From Sulfitobacter marinus (GTDB taxonomy: Bacteria > Pseudomonadota > Alphaproteobacteria > Rhodobacterales > Rhodobacteraceae), in the NCBI RefSeq assembly GCF_900116285.1, contig NZ_FPAJ01000002.1, positions 558,001 to 622,000 on the forward strand: 64,000 nt of DNA, written 5' to 3'. The notes beneath the pieces were generated by a model, which saw only the letters and a list, made by a program, of their open reading frames with translations, was not told the DNA's origin and did no database searches. Made by a program: the position numbers and the translations under genes. This document shows, piece after piece, positions 19,091 through 27,770 of this stretch; position 1 is the stretch's first letter; each line of letters begins with the position of its first letter.

Positions 19091-20137
19091 TTAGCCGAGT
19101 GCAACACGGCTAGCGGGTACCGCACGCAAGGCGGCATTCGTGGCCAACACACCAATCCCGATCATCAAAATTGCCAGGATTGCAGCCAAGGACAGGGTGG
19201 GCACACCGGACAGACCTGCACCCAAGGTACAGCCGCCCGCAAGCACACCGCCGACGCCCATCAGCGCGGCACCGGCCATATAACGGCCAGTCTGGGCGGG
19301 GCTTTCAAAGCTCTGCCACCCAAACCCGCCAAAGATCATGCTTGCAATCAACGCGCCAACCAGCACGCCGCCTACAAGGCCGACACCAAAACCGGCCGGT
19401 ATCGCGCTGCTTGCAACGACCCAAAACAGGCCCTCGGCAGCGGGGGATGTGAAAGACAGGCTTTCCATCGCAATGGGGTCGAATTCGTCGAACAGGATAA
19501 ATCCGGTGCCGACCCAGGCTAGCGGTGCGAGTAGGCCGATGATGGCGGCCATGATCAAGGTGCCAACACCATTGCCCGACCGCAGCGCATATATCAGCGC
19601 AGGCACGGCAATTACAGCACTCCACAGCCACGCGCCGCCGGGCAGGGCCGCAAGGCTGATGTTCTCACCCATGTCGACGGTCACACGGCCCAAGGCCACG
19701 CGCAGGGGGGCCAACACGCCCTTAAGCGTCGCATGGGCCACAATGGCAAAGACAACGACGACCAGTGCGGCACGCAGGTTACCTGAGCCGGCCAGAATGG
19801 TCAGACGGGACACACAGCCACAGGTCAACACCATGCCCGCGCCAAAAATCAAACCGCCAATCACAATGGCCGCAATCGGCAACTCAGCGATCATAAAGCG
19901 ATGCTCAGCAAAACTGATCCATCCCATCGAGACCGCCGCCTGCGTTCCAACAATGGCAAAGGCGAGGGCGGTTAACCAAACCCCTGCTGCAGAAACGCGG
20001 TCCTCACCAATCAGGGATCTGCGAAAACAGAACTTGGTAATCTGGCCAAAGGCACCAAATAGCGCACCGATGATGATGGCGAGCAGAACAGATGCCTGCT
20101 GCGGCGTGGTGTTTTCAAAACCGAATGACTCAAACAT
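19091..20137 (-). CDS. YeeE/YedE family transporter (thiosulfate-type sulfur uptake)
   Basis: A 348-residue polytopic protein with nine or more membrane helices and two YeeE/YedE half-repeats. Conserved cysteines are at 37 (KFCFRR), 106/108 (LTCGCVSR) and 303 (AGGCTLGAG). In the structurally studied YeeE, three cysteines with similar spacing pass thiosulfate through the membrane, so transport is plausible here. There is no adjacent TsuB/TusA-like partner gene. It is convergent with the DUF3422 gene; a small hairpin (TAGCCG 19092-19097 with CGGCTA 19107-19112) lies in its last codons. Two palindromes lie upstream of the start. Confidence 0.88.
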   Translation of the reverse strand: MFESFGFENTTPQQASVLLAIIIGALFGAFGQITKFCFRRSLIGEDRVSAAGVWLTALAFAIVGTQAAVSMGWISFAEHRFMIAELPIAAIVIGGLIFGAGMVLTCGCVSRLTILAGSGNLRAALVVVVFAIVAHATLKGVLAPLRVALGRVTVDMGENISLAALPGGAWLWSAVIAVPALIYALRSGNGVGTLIMAAIIGLLAPLAWVGTGFILFDEFDPIAMESLSFTSPAAEGLFWVVASSAIPAGFGVGLVGGVLVGALIASMIFGGFGWQSFESPAQTGRYMAGAALMGVGGVLAGGCTLGAGLSGVPTLSLAAILAILMIGIGVLATNAALRAVPASRVALG

Positions 20138-20149
20138 CGCCTGATCCTC

Positions 20150-20216
20150 TTGGGAATGGAATAATTTCCCAATTGGCGCGAAAAAACGCTGATATCAAGC
20201 AATTCATATATGTATT
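20150..20216 (-). promoter_or_regulatory. palindromes in the promoter region of the YeeE-type gene
   Basis: TTGGGAA (20150-20156) and TTCCCAA (20166-20172) form a perfect inverted repeat 13-35 bp before the start codon. A second near-palindrome, AATTCATATATGTATT, lies at 20201-20216, a typical place for an operator near the -35/-10 elements. ArsR-type sulfide sensors often control such genes, but I cannot match a known consensus. The gap to 20347 contains no gene. Confidence 0.4.
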
Positions 20217-20347
20217 ACCGCGGCTCTATCGGAATATAATTCTGCTTCGCGGCGCCTGCGCAAAAGTATGTTCTGCGTCATAGCCAACATAAATGTGCCC
20301 GTTCTAACAAAGGGCCGCTCCGAGCTGATCCCGTTCTTATTCGCCGC

Positions 20348-20374
20348 AAAAAAAGGGAGGACTACAATCCCCCC
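20348..20374 (-). terminator. intrinsic terminator of the opp operon
   Basis: Read on the minus strand, GGGGGGA and TCCTCCC (plus-strand 20368-20374 and 20355-20361) pair across a 6-nt loop and are followed by seven T residues (A-run 20348-20354). It is placed about 60 bp after the oppC stop, so it ends oppABC transcription. Confidence 0.75.
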
Positions 20375-20375
20375 T

Positions 20376-20404
20376 TCACCCTTTCCTAAATACTCAAATC
20401 CGCC
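20376..20404 (-). repeat. degenerate copy of the dispersed intergenic box
   Basis: On the minus strand the sequence GAGTATTTAGGAAAGGGTGA followed by AGG resembles the GAGTGTATTTGGCAAAATGA box at 50662. It lies directly before the opp terminator. The similarity is partial and judged by eye. Confidence 0.35.
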
Positions 20405-20435
20405 ATCAGCCCAGAAGACCCAAGCATGCCTCGGC

Positions 20436-21434
20436 TCACCGCCCCCGCAAACGCGGATCCAACGCATCGCGTAAACCGTCGCCGAGATAGTTCACACTCA
20501 GCACCGTCAGCGAAATTGCGATGCCCGGCAACAAGACCCGTTCGGGGAATTCCTGCATCCGGCTGACCGCATCCGACAACAGCTTACCCCACGTGGGGAA
20601 GTCCGACGGGAAGCCCACACCCAGAAAGCTTAGCGCGCTTTCGGTGATGATCGCGGTGGCCAGACCCAAGGTCGCGGAGACCATGATGGGCGAGATGACG
20701 TTGGGCAGCAGGTGCCGGCGGATGATCTTACCCGACCGTGTCCCGATGGACCGTGCGGCCAGAATGAATTCACGCTCTTTCAGGGCCAGAATATCACCAC
20801 GCACGATCCGTGCGGTTTGCATCCAGGATGTCAGGCCGATGATGCCCACGATCAGAATGAACATGCCACCTTCGGGGCCGAAACGGGAATTTAACGGCTG
20901 GCGGAACAGTGTCACGGCCAGCAATGTCAGTGGCAGGATCGGCAAGGACAGTACCAGATCGGTGAAACGCATCAGCCAGAAATCCAGCTTTTTGAAGTAG
21001 CCCGAGATGATTCCAATCGCCGTCCCAATCAGCAAAGCCAGCGCCATCGCCAACCAGCCCACGGCCATCGACACCTGACCACCTGCAATCATCTGCGCCA
21101 TGATGTCACGGCCCAACTGATCCGTGCCAAATGGATGTGCCCAGCCGGCCTTGGCCTCGCTATCAAACAGCAGCTGATAGATGGGCCGCCAGTTTTTGTT
21201 GCGTATATCCAGCGCCTTGGGGTCCACGTCCCACAGGAAGGGGCCGAAAATCACCGCCAGCGTAATGAACAGCAAAAAGCCGCCGCCGAACACAGCGCCT
21301 TTGTGTTTACGGAATTGCTGCCAGACGTCGACCCATTGGCTGCGCGGTGGTTTGGACGGTTCTTTGTCGACCAGCGCACCAAAGGTTTCGATGTCAGCCT
21401 CGATGGGGCTTGCGGGAATGGCTTGCTTAGTCAT
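20436..21434 (-). CDS. peptide ABC transporter permease, OppC/DppC type
   Basis: A 332-residue inner-membrane permease. A cytoplasmic N-terminal segment is followed by six hydrophobic helices, the OppC-type loop with PFGTDQLGRDIMAQMI, and the EAA motif ILAARSIGTRSGKIIRRHLLPN that docks the ATPase. The start at 21434 (MTKQAIPASP) overlaps the oppB stop by 8 bp, implying coupled translation; the open frame to 21476 is inside oppB. It forms the membrane channel with the preceding OppB for import of di-/oligopeptides or related substrates. Confidence 0.93.
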   Translation of the reverse strand: MTKQAIPASPIEADIETFGALVDKEPSKPPRSQWVDVWQQFRKHKGAVFGGGFLLFITLAVIFGPFLWDVDPKALDIRNKNWRPIYQLLFDSEAKAGWAHPFGTDQLGRDIMAQMIAGGQVSMAVGWLAMALALLIGTAIGIISGYFKKLDFWLMRFTDLVLSLPILPLTLLAVTLFRQPLNSRFGPEGGMFILIVGIIGLTSWMQTARIVRGDILALKEREFILAARSIGTRSGKIIRRHLLPNVISPIMVSATLGLATAIITESALSFLGVGFPSDFPTWGKLLSDAVSRMQEFPERVLLPGIAISLTVLSVNYLGDGLRDALDPRLRGR

Positions 21435-22494
21435 AGCGGATCCTTGGGTCAAGCAGGCCGTATAGAACATCGGCAATCAGGTTAAACAGAACGATCATGA
21501 TGGCGAAGATGAAGGTCAGGGTCATCACCATCGGCAGGTCATTGGCGAAGAGGGCTGTCAGCAGCAGCTGGCCGATACCGTTCACCTTGAAGACGTTTTC
21601 GGTGATGATCGCGCCGCCGAAAATCGCGGGCATGCCCAAGGCAATCACGGTCACAACGGGGATCATCGAATTGCGCAGCACATGTACCATCACGACCGAG
21701 GATTCTTTCAGGCCTTTGGCCCGTGCCGTGCGCACGTAATCCTGGTTCAGGTTGTCCAGCATGGCCCCGCGCATGTAGCGGCTGATCTGGGCGGTGGTTT
21801 GCAGTGCCAGCACCATGACGGGCATGATCATCTGCATGAACTGCACCTTAAAGCTGGCCCAGTCGGTGACCACATGGGTTGTGTCATAGATCGATGGCAA
21901 CCAGCCCAGCGTCACCGAGAACACCACAATCAGCAGCGGTCCGGTAAAGAAGGGTGGGATCGAAAAGCCGACCATGGTGATGAATGTACCGGCCTGATCA
22001 AACAGCGAATAATGGCGGTAGGCGGAATAGATGCCGATCGGAATGGCGATCAGAATGCCCACGATATAACTTAGGCCCACAACCCACAGGGTCTGTGGCA
22101 TCCGCTGGATCACGATATCCATGATCGGGCTGCGGGTCTGCCAGCTGATGGTGCGCTGCACGGGACGCACGGCACCGGTATCAGGGTCAATAAAGGTCGA
22201 AAAATTTGTATCCGGCAACCAGCCCAGCAGGAACGTTTCGCGCGTCGCCCAGTCCAGGAACACCTGGGGTTCAACCCAGAAAAACTGGATCAGCCACTTG
22301 TAGTATTGCACATAGATCGGCTGACCAAGGCCAAGCGCCTCGCGCATTTTTTGCTTGACTTCGGGGGGCACGGTCAGGGGCACCTGTGCCATCGGGTCGC
22401 CAGGGGCAAGCTGGAGCAGCAGGAATATAACCATACTGATGAACAAAAGCGTCGGGATCGACAATAGCAGTCGTCGAATGGTGAAAGTCAGCAT
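21427..22494 (-). CDS. peptide ABC transporter permease, OppB/DppB type
   Basis: A 355-residue permease beginning with the typical MLTFTIRRLLLSIPTLLFIS helix. Five more helices and the EAA loop (VRTARAKGLKESSVVMVHVLRNSMIPVV) follow. Compared with E. coli OppB (306 residues) it has a larger periplasmic loop after the first helix (about residues 50-120). It pairs with the OppC-type protein encoded downstream. It is separated from the binding-protein gene by 103 bp containing a strong hairpin, so it is probably expressed at a lower level than that gene. Confidence 0.93.
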   Translation of the reverse strand: MLTFTIRRLLLSIPTLLFISMVIFLLLQLAPGDPMAQVPLTVPPEVKQKMREALGLGQPIYVQYYKWLIQFFWVEPQVFLDWATRETFLLGWLPDTNFSTFIDPDTGAVRPVQRTISWQTRSPIMDIVIQRMPQTLWVVGLSYIVGILIAIPIGIYSAYRHYSLFDQAGTFITMVGFSIPPFFTGPLLIVVFSVTLGWLPSIYDTTHVVTDWASFKVQFMQMIMPVMVLALQTTAQISRYMRGAMLDNLNQDYVRTARAKGLKESSVVMVHVLRNSMIPVVTVIALGMPAIFGGAIITENVFKVNGIGQLLLTALFANDLPMVMTLTFIFAIMIVLFNLIADVLYGLLDPRIRYD

Positions 22495-22557
22495 GCGCGG
22501 CGCCTTTGCAGGTCAGTCTGTTGTAGATGTAGTCATGGTTTTTTGGTCGGTACGAGA

Positions 22558-22584
22558 GAGGGGAGCGTAATACACGCTCCCCTC
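22558..22584 (-). promoter_or_regulatory. intercistronic hairpin between binding-protein and permease genes
   Basis: GGGGAGCGT (22560-22568) and ACGCTCCCC (22574-22582) form a perfect 9-bp stem with a 5-nt loop; two more pairs extend it. It lies 14 bp after the binding-protein stop and has no T-run. Such structures protect the upstream mRNA or partly terminate transcription, giving excess binding protein over permease. Confidence 0.65.
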
Positions 22585-22597
22585 CAGAAGGAAAGTA

Positions 22598-24319
22598 TTA
22601 ATCCTTCATGCGGTACCAATCTGCGGCATTCCAAAGCTCGGAATCCCAAGTATTAAGCACAACGCCGCCCAAAGTGGTGGAGGCAGCGGATACACGACCA
22701 CGGTCAACCAGTGGAACGATTGTCATGGTTTCTTTGGTGATGATGTCGTTCAGACGCTTGGCGATCTCGCCACGCTTGGACAATTCACCTGTGCGGGACA
22801 ATTCGTCCAGCAGTGCATCATACTCTTCGTTACAGAAGCGGTTGATGTTCTCACCCTGCCATTGGCTGGATGGTTTTGGTTCGCCACCACAACGGTAGGC
22901 CGACAGATATGCCTGTGGGTCTGTGCCGTCAAAGTTGTTGGCGTACATTTCAACGTCCGCATAGAATTTTTGGAACGTGTCAGGCGAACCTGGGTCGCCG
23001 CCAAAGAAGACCGACGCGTCAAGGTTGCGCAGTTCGACTTCGACACCGATTTGGTTCCACCAGTCTTTGATCAACGCTTGGAAATCCTGACGGACAGCAT
23101 TGGTCGAGGTTTGGTAAAGAACCGAGAGCTTAACGCCATCTTTTTCACGGACACCGTCGCCATCGCTATCTGTGTAGCCTGCTTCGTCCAGCAGTGCCTT
23201 TGCGCCTTCGATGTCTTGCGTCAGGCATTCGGTGTTGTCGGATGCATAAAGTGCAGGAGCAGGAACAAGGTTACAGGTCGGACGACCGGCTTGGCCATAG
23301 CCAACTTCAACCAGAAGTGGGCGGTCGATTGCCATGGAAAGCGCCTTGCGGACTTTGAAATCCGACAGGAACGGATGCGGGTGCATCACAGTCGAACGCT
23401 CGCCTTCGGGCAGGTCTGCCGACGGGTTGGTCAGGTTCATCTCAAGACGTTCGACCAAAGTGCCGAATGCAGAGATAGGTACACCTTTGCCGCCTTCGGC
23501 CATTTTCGCCAGCACGTCAGGTGCCAGTTGCATGTTCCAGGCGTAATCGTATTCACCGGTTTCCATAACCGCACGGCCCGCCGCTGTTGCGTCGCCGCCA
23601 CCTTTGAAGGTCAGGGATGCAAATGCAGGTTTGTTCGGATCACGGTAGTTCGGGTTCGCAACCATCTGGATAACGTCGTTTGGACGGAAATCCGTAACCA
23701 TGAACGGGCCAGTGCCGATCGGGTTAAAGTTGGCGTCAGTACATTCAGGTGCTTTTGCGCCCAAGCATTCTGCGAATTGTGCCGCTTGAATGATCGGGGA
23801 TTGCGCACCCATGAATGGGCCGTATGGGTTTGGTTTGGCGTCGGTGAAGTTCACGGTCAGCGACAAGTCGTCGATGATGTCGATGCTTTCCACGCCGTCA
23901 AATTTGGAGGCCTGTGCGCAACCGCCTTCGGGGTGCATACAGTATTCAGCAGTGAACTTGACGTCCGCGGTTGTCACTGGTGTGCCATCGGACCACAGCA
24001 GTCCTTCTTGCAGCTTCCACGTGATGGATTTCAGGTCTTCCGAAACACCACCGTTTTCAACGGTCGGGATTTCAGCGGCCAGATATGGAACCAACGCGCC
24101 GTTTTCGTCGTACCGGCCCAAAGGTTCAATCACGAGGCTGGCGGCCTCGAGGTCCTTGGTACCGCCCGACAGATATGGCGTCATGATCGAAGGCGCTTGC
24201 CAATAGATGATCTTGACCTCGCCGTCGCGTCCGCGCTCGCCTTCATGGGCGGCTGCGAAAGCAGCGGGGGCAAGAGCCGTAGAGGCAACTGCACCCATCA
24301 AAAGGGTTCTCAACTTCAT
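22598..24319 (-). CDS. peptide ABC transporter substrate-binding protein (SBP family 5)
   Basis: A 573-residue periplasmic protein. A Sec signal peptide (LLMGAVASTALAPAAFAAAHE) is probably cleaved after AFA. The mature part shows the family 5 pattern: WKLQEGLLWSDGTPVTTADVKFT, IGTGPFMVTDFRPNDVIQMVANPNYR and VRKALSMAIDRPLLVEVGYG. It captures the peptide-like ligand for the OppBC permease. AAGGAG precedes the ATG. It is the first gene of oppABC and diverges from the ATPase gene across 325 bp. Ligand specificity cannot be read from the sequence; the neighbouring M20 hydrolases suggest N-acylated or modified amino acids. Confidence 0.93.
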   Translation of the reverse strand: MKLRTLLMGAVASTALAPAAFAAAHEGERGRDGEVKIIYWQAPSIMTPYLSGGTKDLEAASLVIEPLGRYDENGALVPYLAAEIPTVENGGVSEDLKSITWKLQEGLLWSDGTPVTTADVKFTAEYCMHPEGGCAQASKFDGVESIDIIDDLSLTVNFTDAKPNPYGPFMGAQSPIIQAAQFAECLGAKAPECTDANFNPIGTGPFMVTDFRPNDVIQMVANPNYRDPNKPAFASLTFKGGGDATAAGRAVMETGEYDYAWNMQLAPDVLAKMAEGGKGVPISAFGTLVERLEMNLTNPSADLPEGERSTVMHPHPFLSDFKVRKALSMAIDRPLLVEVGYGQAGRPTCNLVPAPALYASDNTECLTQDIEGAKALLDEAGYTDSDGDGVREKDGVKLSVLYQTSTNAVRQDFQALIKDWWNQIGVEVELRNLDASVFFGGDPGSPDTFQKFYADVEMYANNFDGTDPQAYLSAYRCGGEPKPSSQWQGENINRFCNEEYDALLDELSRTGELSKRGEIAKRLNDIITKETMTIVPLVDRGRVSAASTTLGGVVLNTWDSELWNAADWYRMKD

Positions 24320-24644
24320 AACTTACTCCTTGTTGGGCACCGGTGAGACATTTTTTGTGGTGCCACTCTTTTTTACGTCGGATGCCATTTTTTGACATGG
24401 CCGCGACTTTCTTATGATCGCGAAGGAAAGGTCAAGGGGACGAAACACAACTGTTCAATTAAATGTTCGTTACGGTTCGTCACATTGCGTTTCCCATCGC
24501 GGGTGGCGCTATCGAAGCAGAATTTGCGCAAAATGCAAGCACTGAGAAAGTGCAAGCTCATGCGCGCCCTGTCTCGTTTGACACTGGGTGAAGAATGGTC
24601 TTAGCGTCTGCGCAACAATTACATCACCAGCGCTGGATACCCGA
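24320..24644. promoter_or_regulatory. divergent promoter region of the transport/hydrolase cluster
   Basis: This 325-bp gap separates oppABC (minus) from the ATPase-argE-oxidoreductase-amidohydrolase genes (plus). It is A/T-richer than its surroundings near 24345-24400, as expected for promoters. TTGACC on the minus strand (24435-24430) could be a -35 element for oppA. GTTC half-sites occur at 24452, 24464 and 24475, the first inside ACAACTGTTCAAT, which also occurs upstream of the isovaleryl-CoA dehydrogenase gene. No coding sequence is supported here. Confidence 0.4.
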
Positions 24645-26477
24645 ATGCTTGACGACAGCACATCTACACCAATTGCACAAATACAAGGGCTTAGGGTCGA
24701 ATTTCAAACCCAGGACGGCCCTGTTTTGGGGGTCGAGAATGTCAGTTTCGACATCAATTCGGGTGAAACCGTTTGTGTGGTCGGCGAATCTGGTTCCGGA
24801 AAATCGGTGTCGTCACTGTCTTTGATGCGTTTGGTTGAGTTCGGCGGCGGAAAAATTGCCGGCGGTCGCCTATTATTTGATCGCAAGGGCAAGCCGGCCG
24901 TCGATTTGGCGCAGACCGATCAGGACCTGATGCGCGAAATTCGCGGCAATGAGATCGGTATGATCTTTCAAGAGCCAATGACGGCGTTGAATCCCGTGTT
25001 TACCGTGGGCCGCCAATTGACCGAAGGCCTGCGTTTGCACAAGGGTATGACCAAGGCCGAGGCCGAAGCCCGCGCGCTGGAATTGTTGACCGAGGTGCGA
25101 ATCCCCCAGCCGGACCAACGGCTTAAGCAGTACCCGCATGAATTGTCCGGCGGTATGCGTCAGCGTGTTGTGATCGCAATGGCTCTGGCCTGTTCGCCGC
25201 GTTTGTTGATCGCAGATGAACCCACGACGGCGCTGGATGTAACCATTCAGGCCGAGATTCTGGCCCTGATCGACCGGTTGAAACGTGAAACCGGCACCGC
25301 CGTGATGTTCATCACACATGACATGGCGGTTGTGGCGCAAATGGCCGACCGCGTGGTCGTGATGTTCCGCGGTAACAAGGTTGAAGAGGGCACCGTCGAG
25401 GAAATCTTCGAAAACCCGCAGCACCCCTATACCAAGGCATTGTTGGCCGCAGTGCCAAAGCTGGGTGAAATGACCGGCAAAGCCTATCCCGAACCGATGA
25501 AGCTGTTGGGCAGCAAGGATAAAGAGATCAAGCCGATCAAAGGCACGACCGAAACCTTGCTGACCGTGAAAAATCTGACGACCCGCTTCCCGGTCAAGGG
25601 CGGGTTTTTTCGCCGTACCATTGCAAATGTCCACGCGGTCGAAGACCTGTCTTTCACCATCAACAAAGGCCAGACGCTCAGTCTTGTTGGCGAATCCGGT
25701 TGCGGGAAATCCACTGCCGGCCGGTCCATCCTGCGTCTTGTTGAACCGCTCTCGGGTGAGATCGACATCGGCGGCAAGGATATCATGGCGCTCGATCCCC
25801 ATGACCTGCGCGAAGCACGGCTTGATATGCAGATGATCTTTCAAGACCCGTTTGCCTCGCTCAACCCGCAAATGCAGCTGTCCGATCAGGTTGCCGAACC
25901 GATCCACAACTACGGCACGCTGAAAGGTGCTGAACTGACAAAACGCATCGAAATGCTGTTTGACCGGGTCGAATTGCCCCGCAGCTTTATGCGCCGTTTC
26001 CCGCATGAACTGTCCGGCGGCCAGCGCCAGCGCGTCGCCATTGCCCGCGCCTTGGCTCTGAACCCCAAGCTTATTATCGCAGACGAAGCCGTATCCGCGC
26101 TGGATGTGTCTGTGCAGGCGCAGGTCGTGAACCTGATGCTTGAGCTGCAACAAGAGATGGAGCTGTCGTTCCTCTTTATTAGCCACGACATGGCCGTGGT
26201 GGAACGGGTCAGCCATCAGGTTGGCGTTATGTATCTGGGCCGCATTGTTGAGTTGGGGTCGCGTCAGCAGGTGTTCGAGAACCCGCAGCACCCCTACACC
26301 CAAGCGTTGATGAAGGCCGTGCCCATCGCCGATCCTCGCAAGCGCAAAAAGGAAAGCGAGCTGAACTTCAAGCCGATCCCGTCGCCGATCCATCCGGTCA
26401 GCTACACACCCGAACCCTCCGTCTACAAAACCGTATCCCCCGGCCATCAGGTGCTTTTGACCGATAGCGGATACTAA
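24645..26477 (+). CDS. fused peptide ABC transporter ATPase with two nucleotide-binding domains (DppD-DppF type)
   Basis: A 610-residue protein with two complete ATPase domains. The first has Walker A GESGSGKS, signature LSGGMRQR and ADEPTTALD. The second has GESGCGKS, LSGGQRQR and ADEAVSALD. Each is followed by the oligopeptide-transporter C-terminal extension (FENPQHPYTKALL and FENPQHPYTQALM). It supplies both ATPases for OppBC in one chain, like GsiA. The start at 24645 (MLDDSTSTP) is used because the earlier GTG frame adds residues unlike the family. It heads a plus-strand run; argE follows 11 bp later. Confidence 0.94.
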   Translation: MLDDSTSTPIAQIQGLRVEFQTQDGPVLGVENVSFDINSGETVCVVGESGSGKSVSSLSLMRLVEFGGGKIAGGRLLFDRKGKPAVDLAQTDQDLMREIRGNEIGMIFQEPMTALNPVFTVGRQLTEGLRLHKGMTKAEAEARALELLTEVRIPQPDQRLKQYPHELSGGMRQRVVIAMALACSPRLLIADEPTTALDVTIQAEILALIDRLKRETGTAVMFITHDMAVVAQMADRVVVMFRGNKVEEGTVEEIFENPQHPYTKALLAAVPKLGEMTGKAYPEPMKLLGSKDKEIKPIKGTTETLLTVKNLTTRFPVKGGFFRRTIANVHAVEDLSFTINKGQTLSLVGESGCGKSTAGRSILRLVEPLSGEIDIGGKDIMALDPHDLREARLDMQMIFQDPFASLNPQMQLSDQVAEPIHNYGTLKGAELTKRIEMLFDRVELPRSFMRRFPHELSGGQRQRVAIARALALNPKLIIADEAVSALDVSVQAQVVNLMLELQQEMELSFLFISHDMAVVERVSHQVGVMYLGRIVELGSRQQVFENPQHPYTQALMKAVPIADPRKRKKESELNFKPIPSPIHPVSYTPEPSVYKTVSPGHQVLLTDSGY

Positions 26478-26488
26478 AGGATCGCCCC

Positions 26489-27649
26489 ATGGCTGAACGT
26501 ATGACCCCCTTTGCCCTGATGGAAAAGCTGATCAGCTTTCCCACGGTGTCCCGCGATACCAATATCCCGCTGATCGATTGGGTGGCCGATTATCTCGCCA
26601 GCCACGGCATCGAAAGTCACCGCTATATTGACCCCGATCAACCAAAACACGCGCTGTTTGCCCATGTCGGCCCTTGGGTCGAAGGGGCGGTGGTCTTGTC
26701 GGGCCATACCGACGTGGTGCCGGTCGACGGCCAGCCGTGGGGCACCGACCCGTTTACCGTCGTTGAACGCGATGGCCGCTACTACGGGCGCGGCACTTGC
26801 GACATGAAAGGCTTTGACGCTCAAGCCATCTGGGCACTGGTCGAGGCGAAATACGCCGATATCAAACGCCCGCTGCAAATCGCGCTCAGCTTTGACGAGG
26901 AAATCGGCTGCACCGGCGCGCCGCCCATGATAGAGGCCATGCAAAAGGTGCTGCCCAAGGGCGATCTGGTCGTCGTAGGCGAGCCGTCGATGATGCAGGC
27001 GGTCACAGGGCACAAAGGCGGCTGTGGCTTCAACACCCATGTGGTCGGGTTCGAGGTCCACTCGTCACTGCTGCACACCGGCGTAAACGCGATCATGGCG
27101 GGGGCCAAACTGATCGAATGGGCCAATGAGATGAACACCGAAAACTTCGCGCGCAAACCGTCTGAAATGGCGGCGATGTTCGATCCGCCCTTTACCACCT
27201 GCCACGTCGGGCAGATTTCCGGGGGCACCGCTCATAACATCACCGCCAAGGATTGTTACTTCGGAATGGATTTCCGCGTAGTCCCGGGCGAGGATAAAGA
27301 CGCGTGGGGCACCGCCTATCTGAAAAAGGTGCGTCAGGTCGAAAAGCAGATGCAAGAAGTCGTGCCCGAAACCTATATCGAAGTCACGCCGCGCTTTGAC
27401 GTCCCCGCATTGCAACCTGAAAAAGACGGGCTTGCCGAAACCTTTGTACGTCAAATCACCGGCGATAATGCCAGCCACAAGGTCAGCTACGGCACCGAGG
27501 CCGGCCAATTCCAAGAAGCAGGCTACAGCGCTGTGATTTGCGGTCCGGGCGACATCGCGCAGGCCCATCAACCGAATGAATATATCGAAGTCTCACAATT
27601 CGAGGCGGGGCATCAATTCATGCGAGACCTGGTTGAACGTCTGAAATGA
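26489..27649 (+). CDS. argE: acetylornithine deacetylase-like M20 peptidase
   Basis: A 386-residue M20 metallopeptidase of the ArgE/DapE group. The metal-site segments are SGHTDVVPVDGQPW, GRGTCDMKGFDA and DEEIGCTGAPPMIE; a dimerisation domain with GHKGGCGFNTHVVGFEVHSS follows. ArgE removes the acetyl group from N-acetylornithine in arginine synthesis. Here, 11 bp after a peptide-transporter ATPase and followed by more M20 enzymes, a catabolic role on imported N-acyl amino acids is equally possible, so the symbol marks homology rather than proven role. Confidence 0.85.
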   Translation: MAERMTPFALMEKLISFPTVSRDTNIPLIDWVADYLASHGIESHRYIDPDQPKHALFAHVGPWVEGAVVLSGHTDVVPVDGQPWGTDPFTVVERDGRYYGRGTCDMKGFDAQAIWALVEAKYADIKRPLQIALSFDEEIGCTGAPPMIEAMQKVLPKGDLVVVGEPSMMQAVTGHKGGCGFNTHVVGFEVHSSLLHTGVNAIMAGAKLIEWANEMNTENFARKPSEMAAMFDPPFTTCHVGQISGGTAHNITAKDCYFGMDFRVVPGEDKDAWGTAYLKKVRQVEKQMQEVVPETYIEVTPRFDVPALQPEKDGLAETFVRQITGDNASHKVSYGTEAGQFQEAGYSAVICGPGDIAQAHQPNEYIEVSQFEAGHQFMRDLVERLK

Positions 27650-27670
27650 CACAGATCGCCCCTCCCACGC

Positions 27671-27736
27671 TTTTCATTCCAAATGGAAATAAATCCCGGG
27701 GGAGGGGCCGCAGCGCGGCACCGGGGGCTGGCCCCC
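27671..27736 (-). repeat. dispersed intergenic repeat, variant copy on the minus strand
   Basis: The palindrome GGGGGCTGGCCCCC at 27723-27736 is the hairpin core of the family. On the minus strand it is followed by CCCCCGGGATTTATTTCCA and GGAATGAAAAG (27671-27705), a variant of the GGAGTTTATTTGGCAAAATG box. It occupies most of the 121-bp gap between the argE-like gene and the oxidoreductase, and is antisense to both. Confidence 0.55.
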
Positions 27737-27770
27737 ATCCCCGGCCCCTCACATATAGAACGCGCACGTG

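Noticed and set aside
22862-24346. Long plus-strand open frame (about 490 codons) opposite the peptide-binding protein gene
   Set aside because: It lies antisense to a clear SBP family 5 gene, its product has no family pattern and is rich in Arg/Val/His shadow composition, and it lacks a ribosome site.
24873-26447. Minus-strand open frame (about 520 codons) opposite the fused ABC ATPase
   Set aside because: Shadow of a GC-rich gene; the sense strand carries two complete ATPase motif sets.
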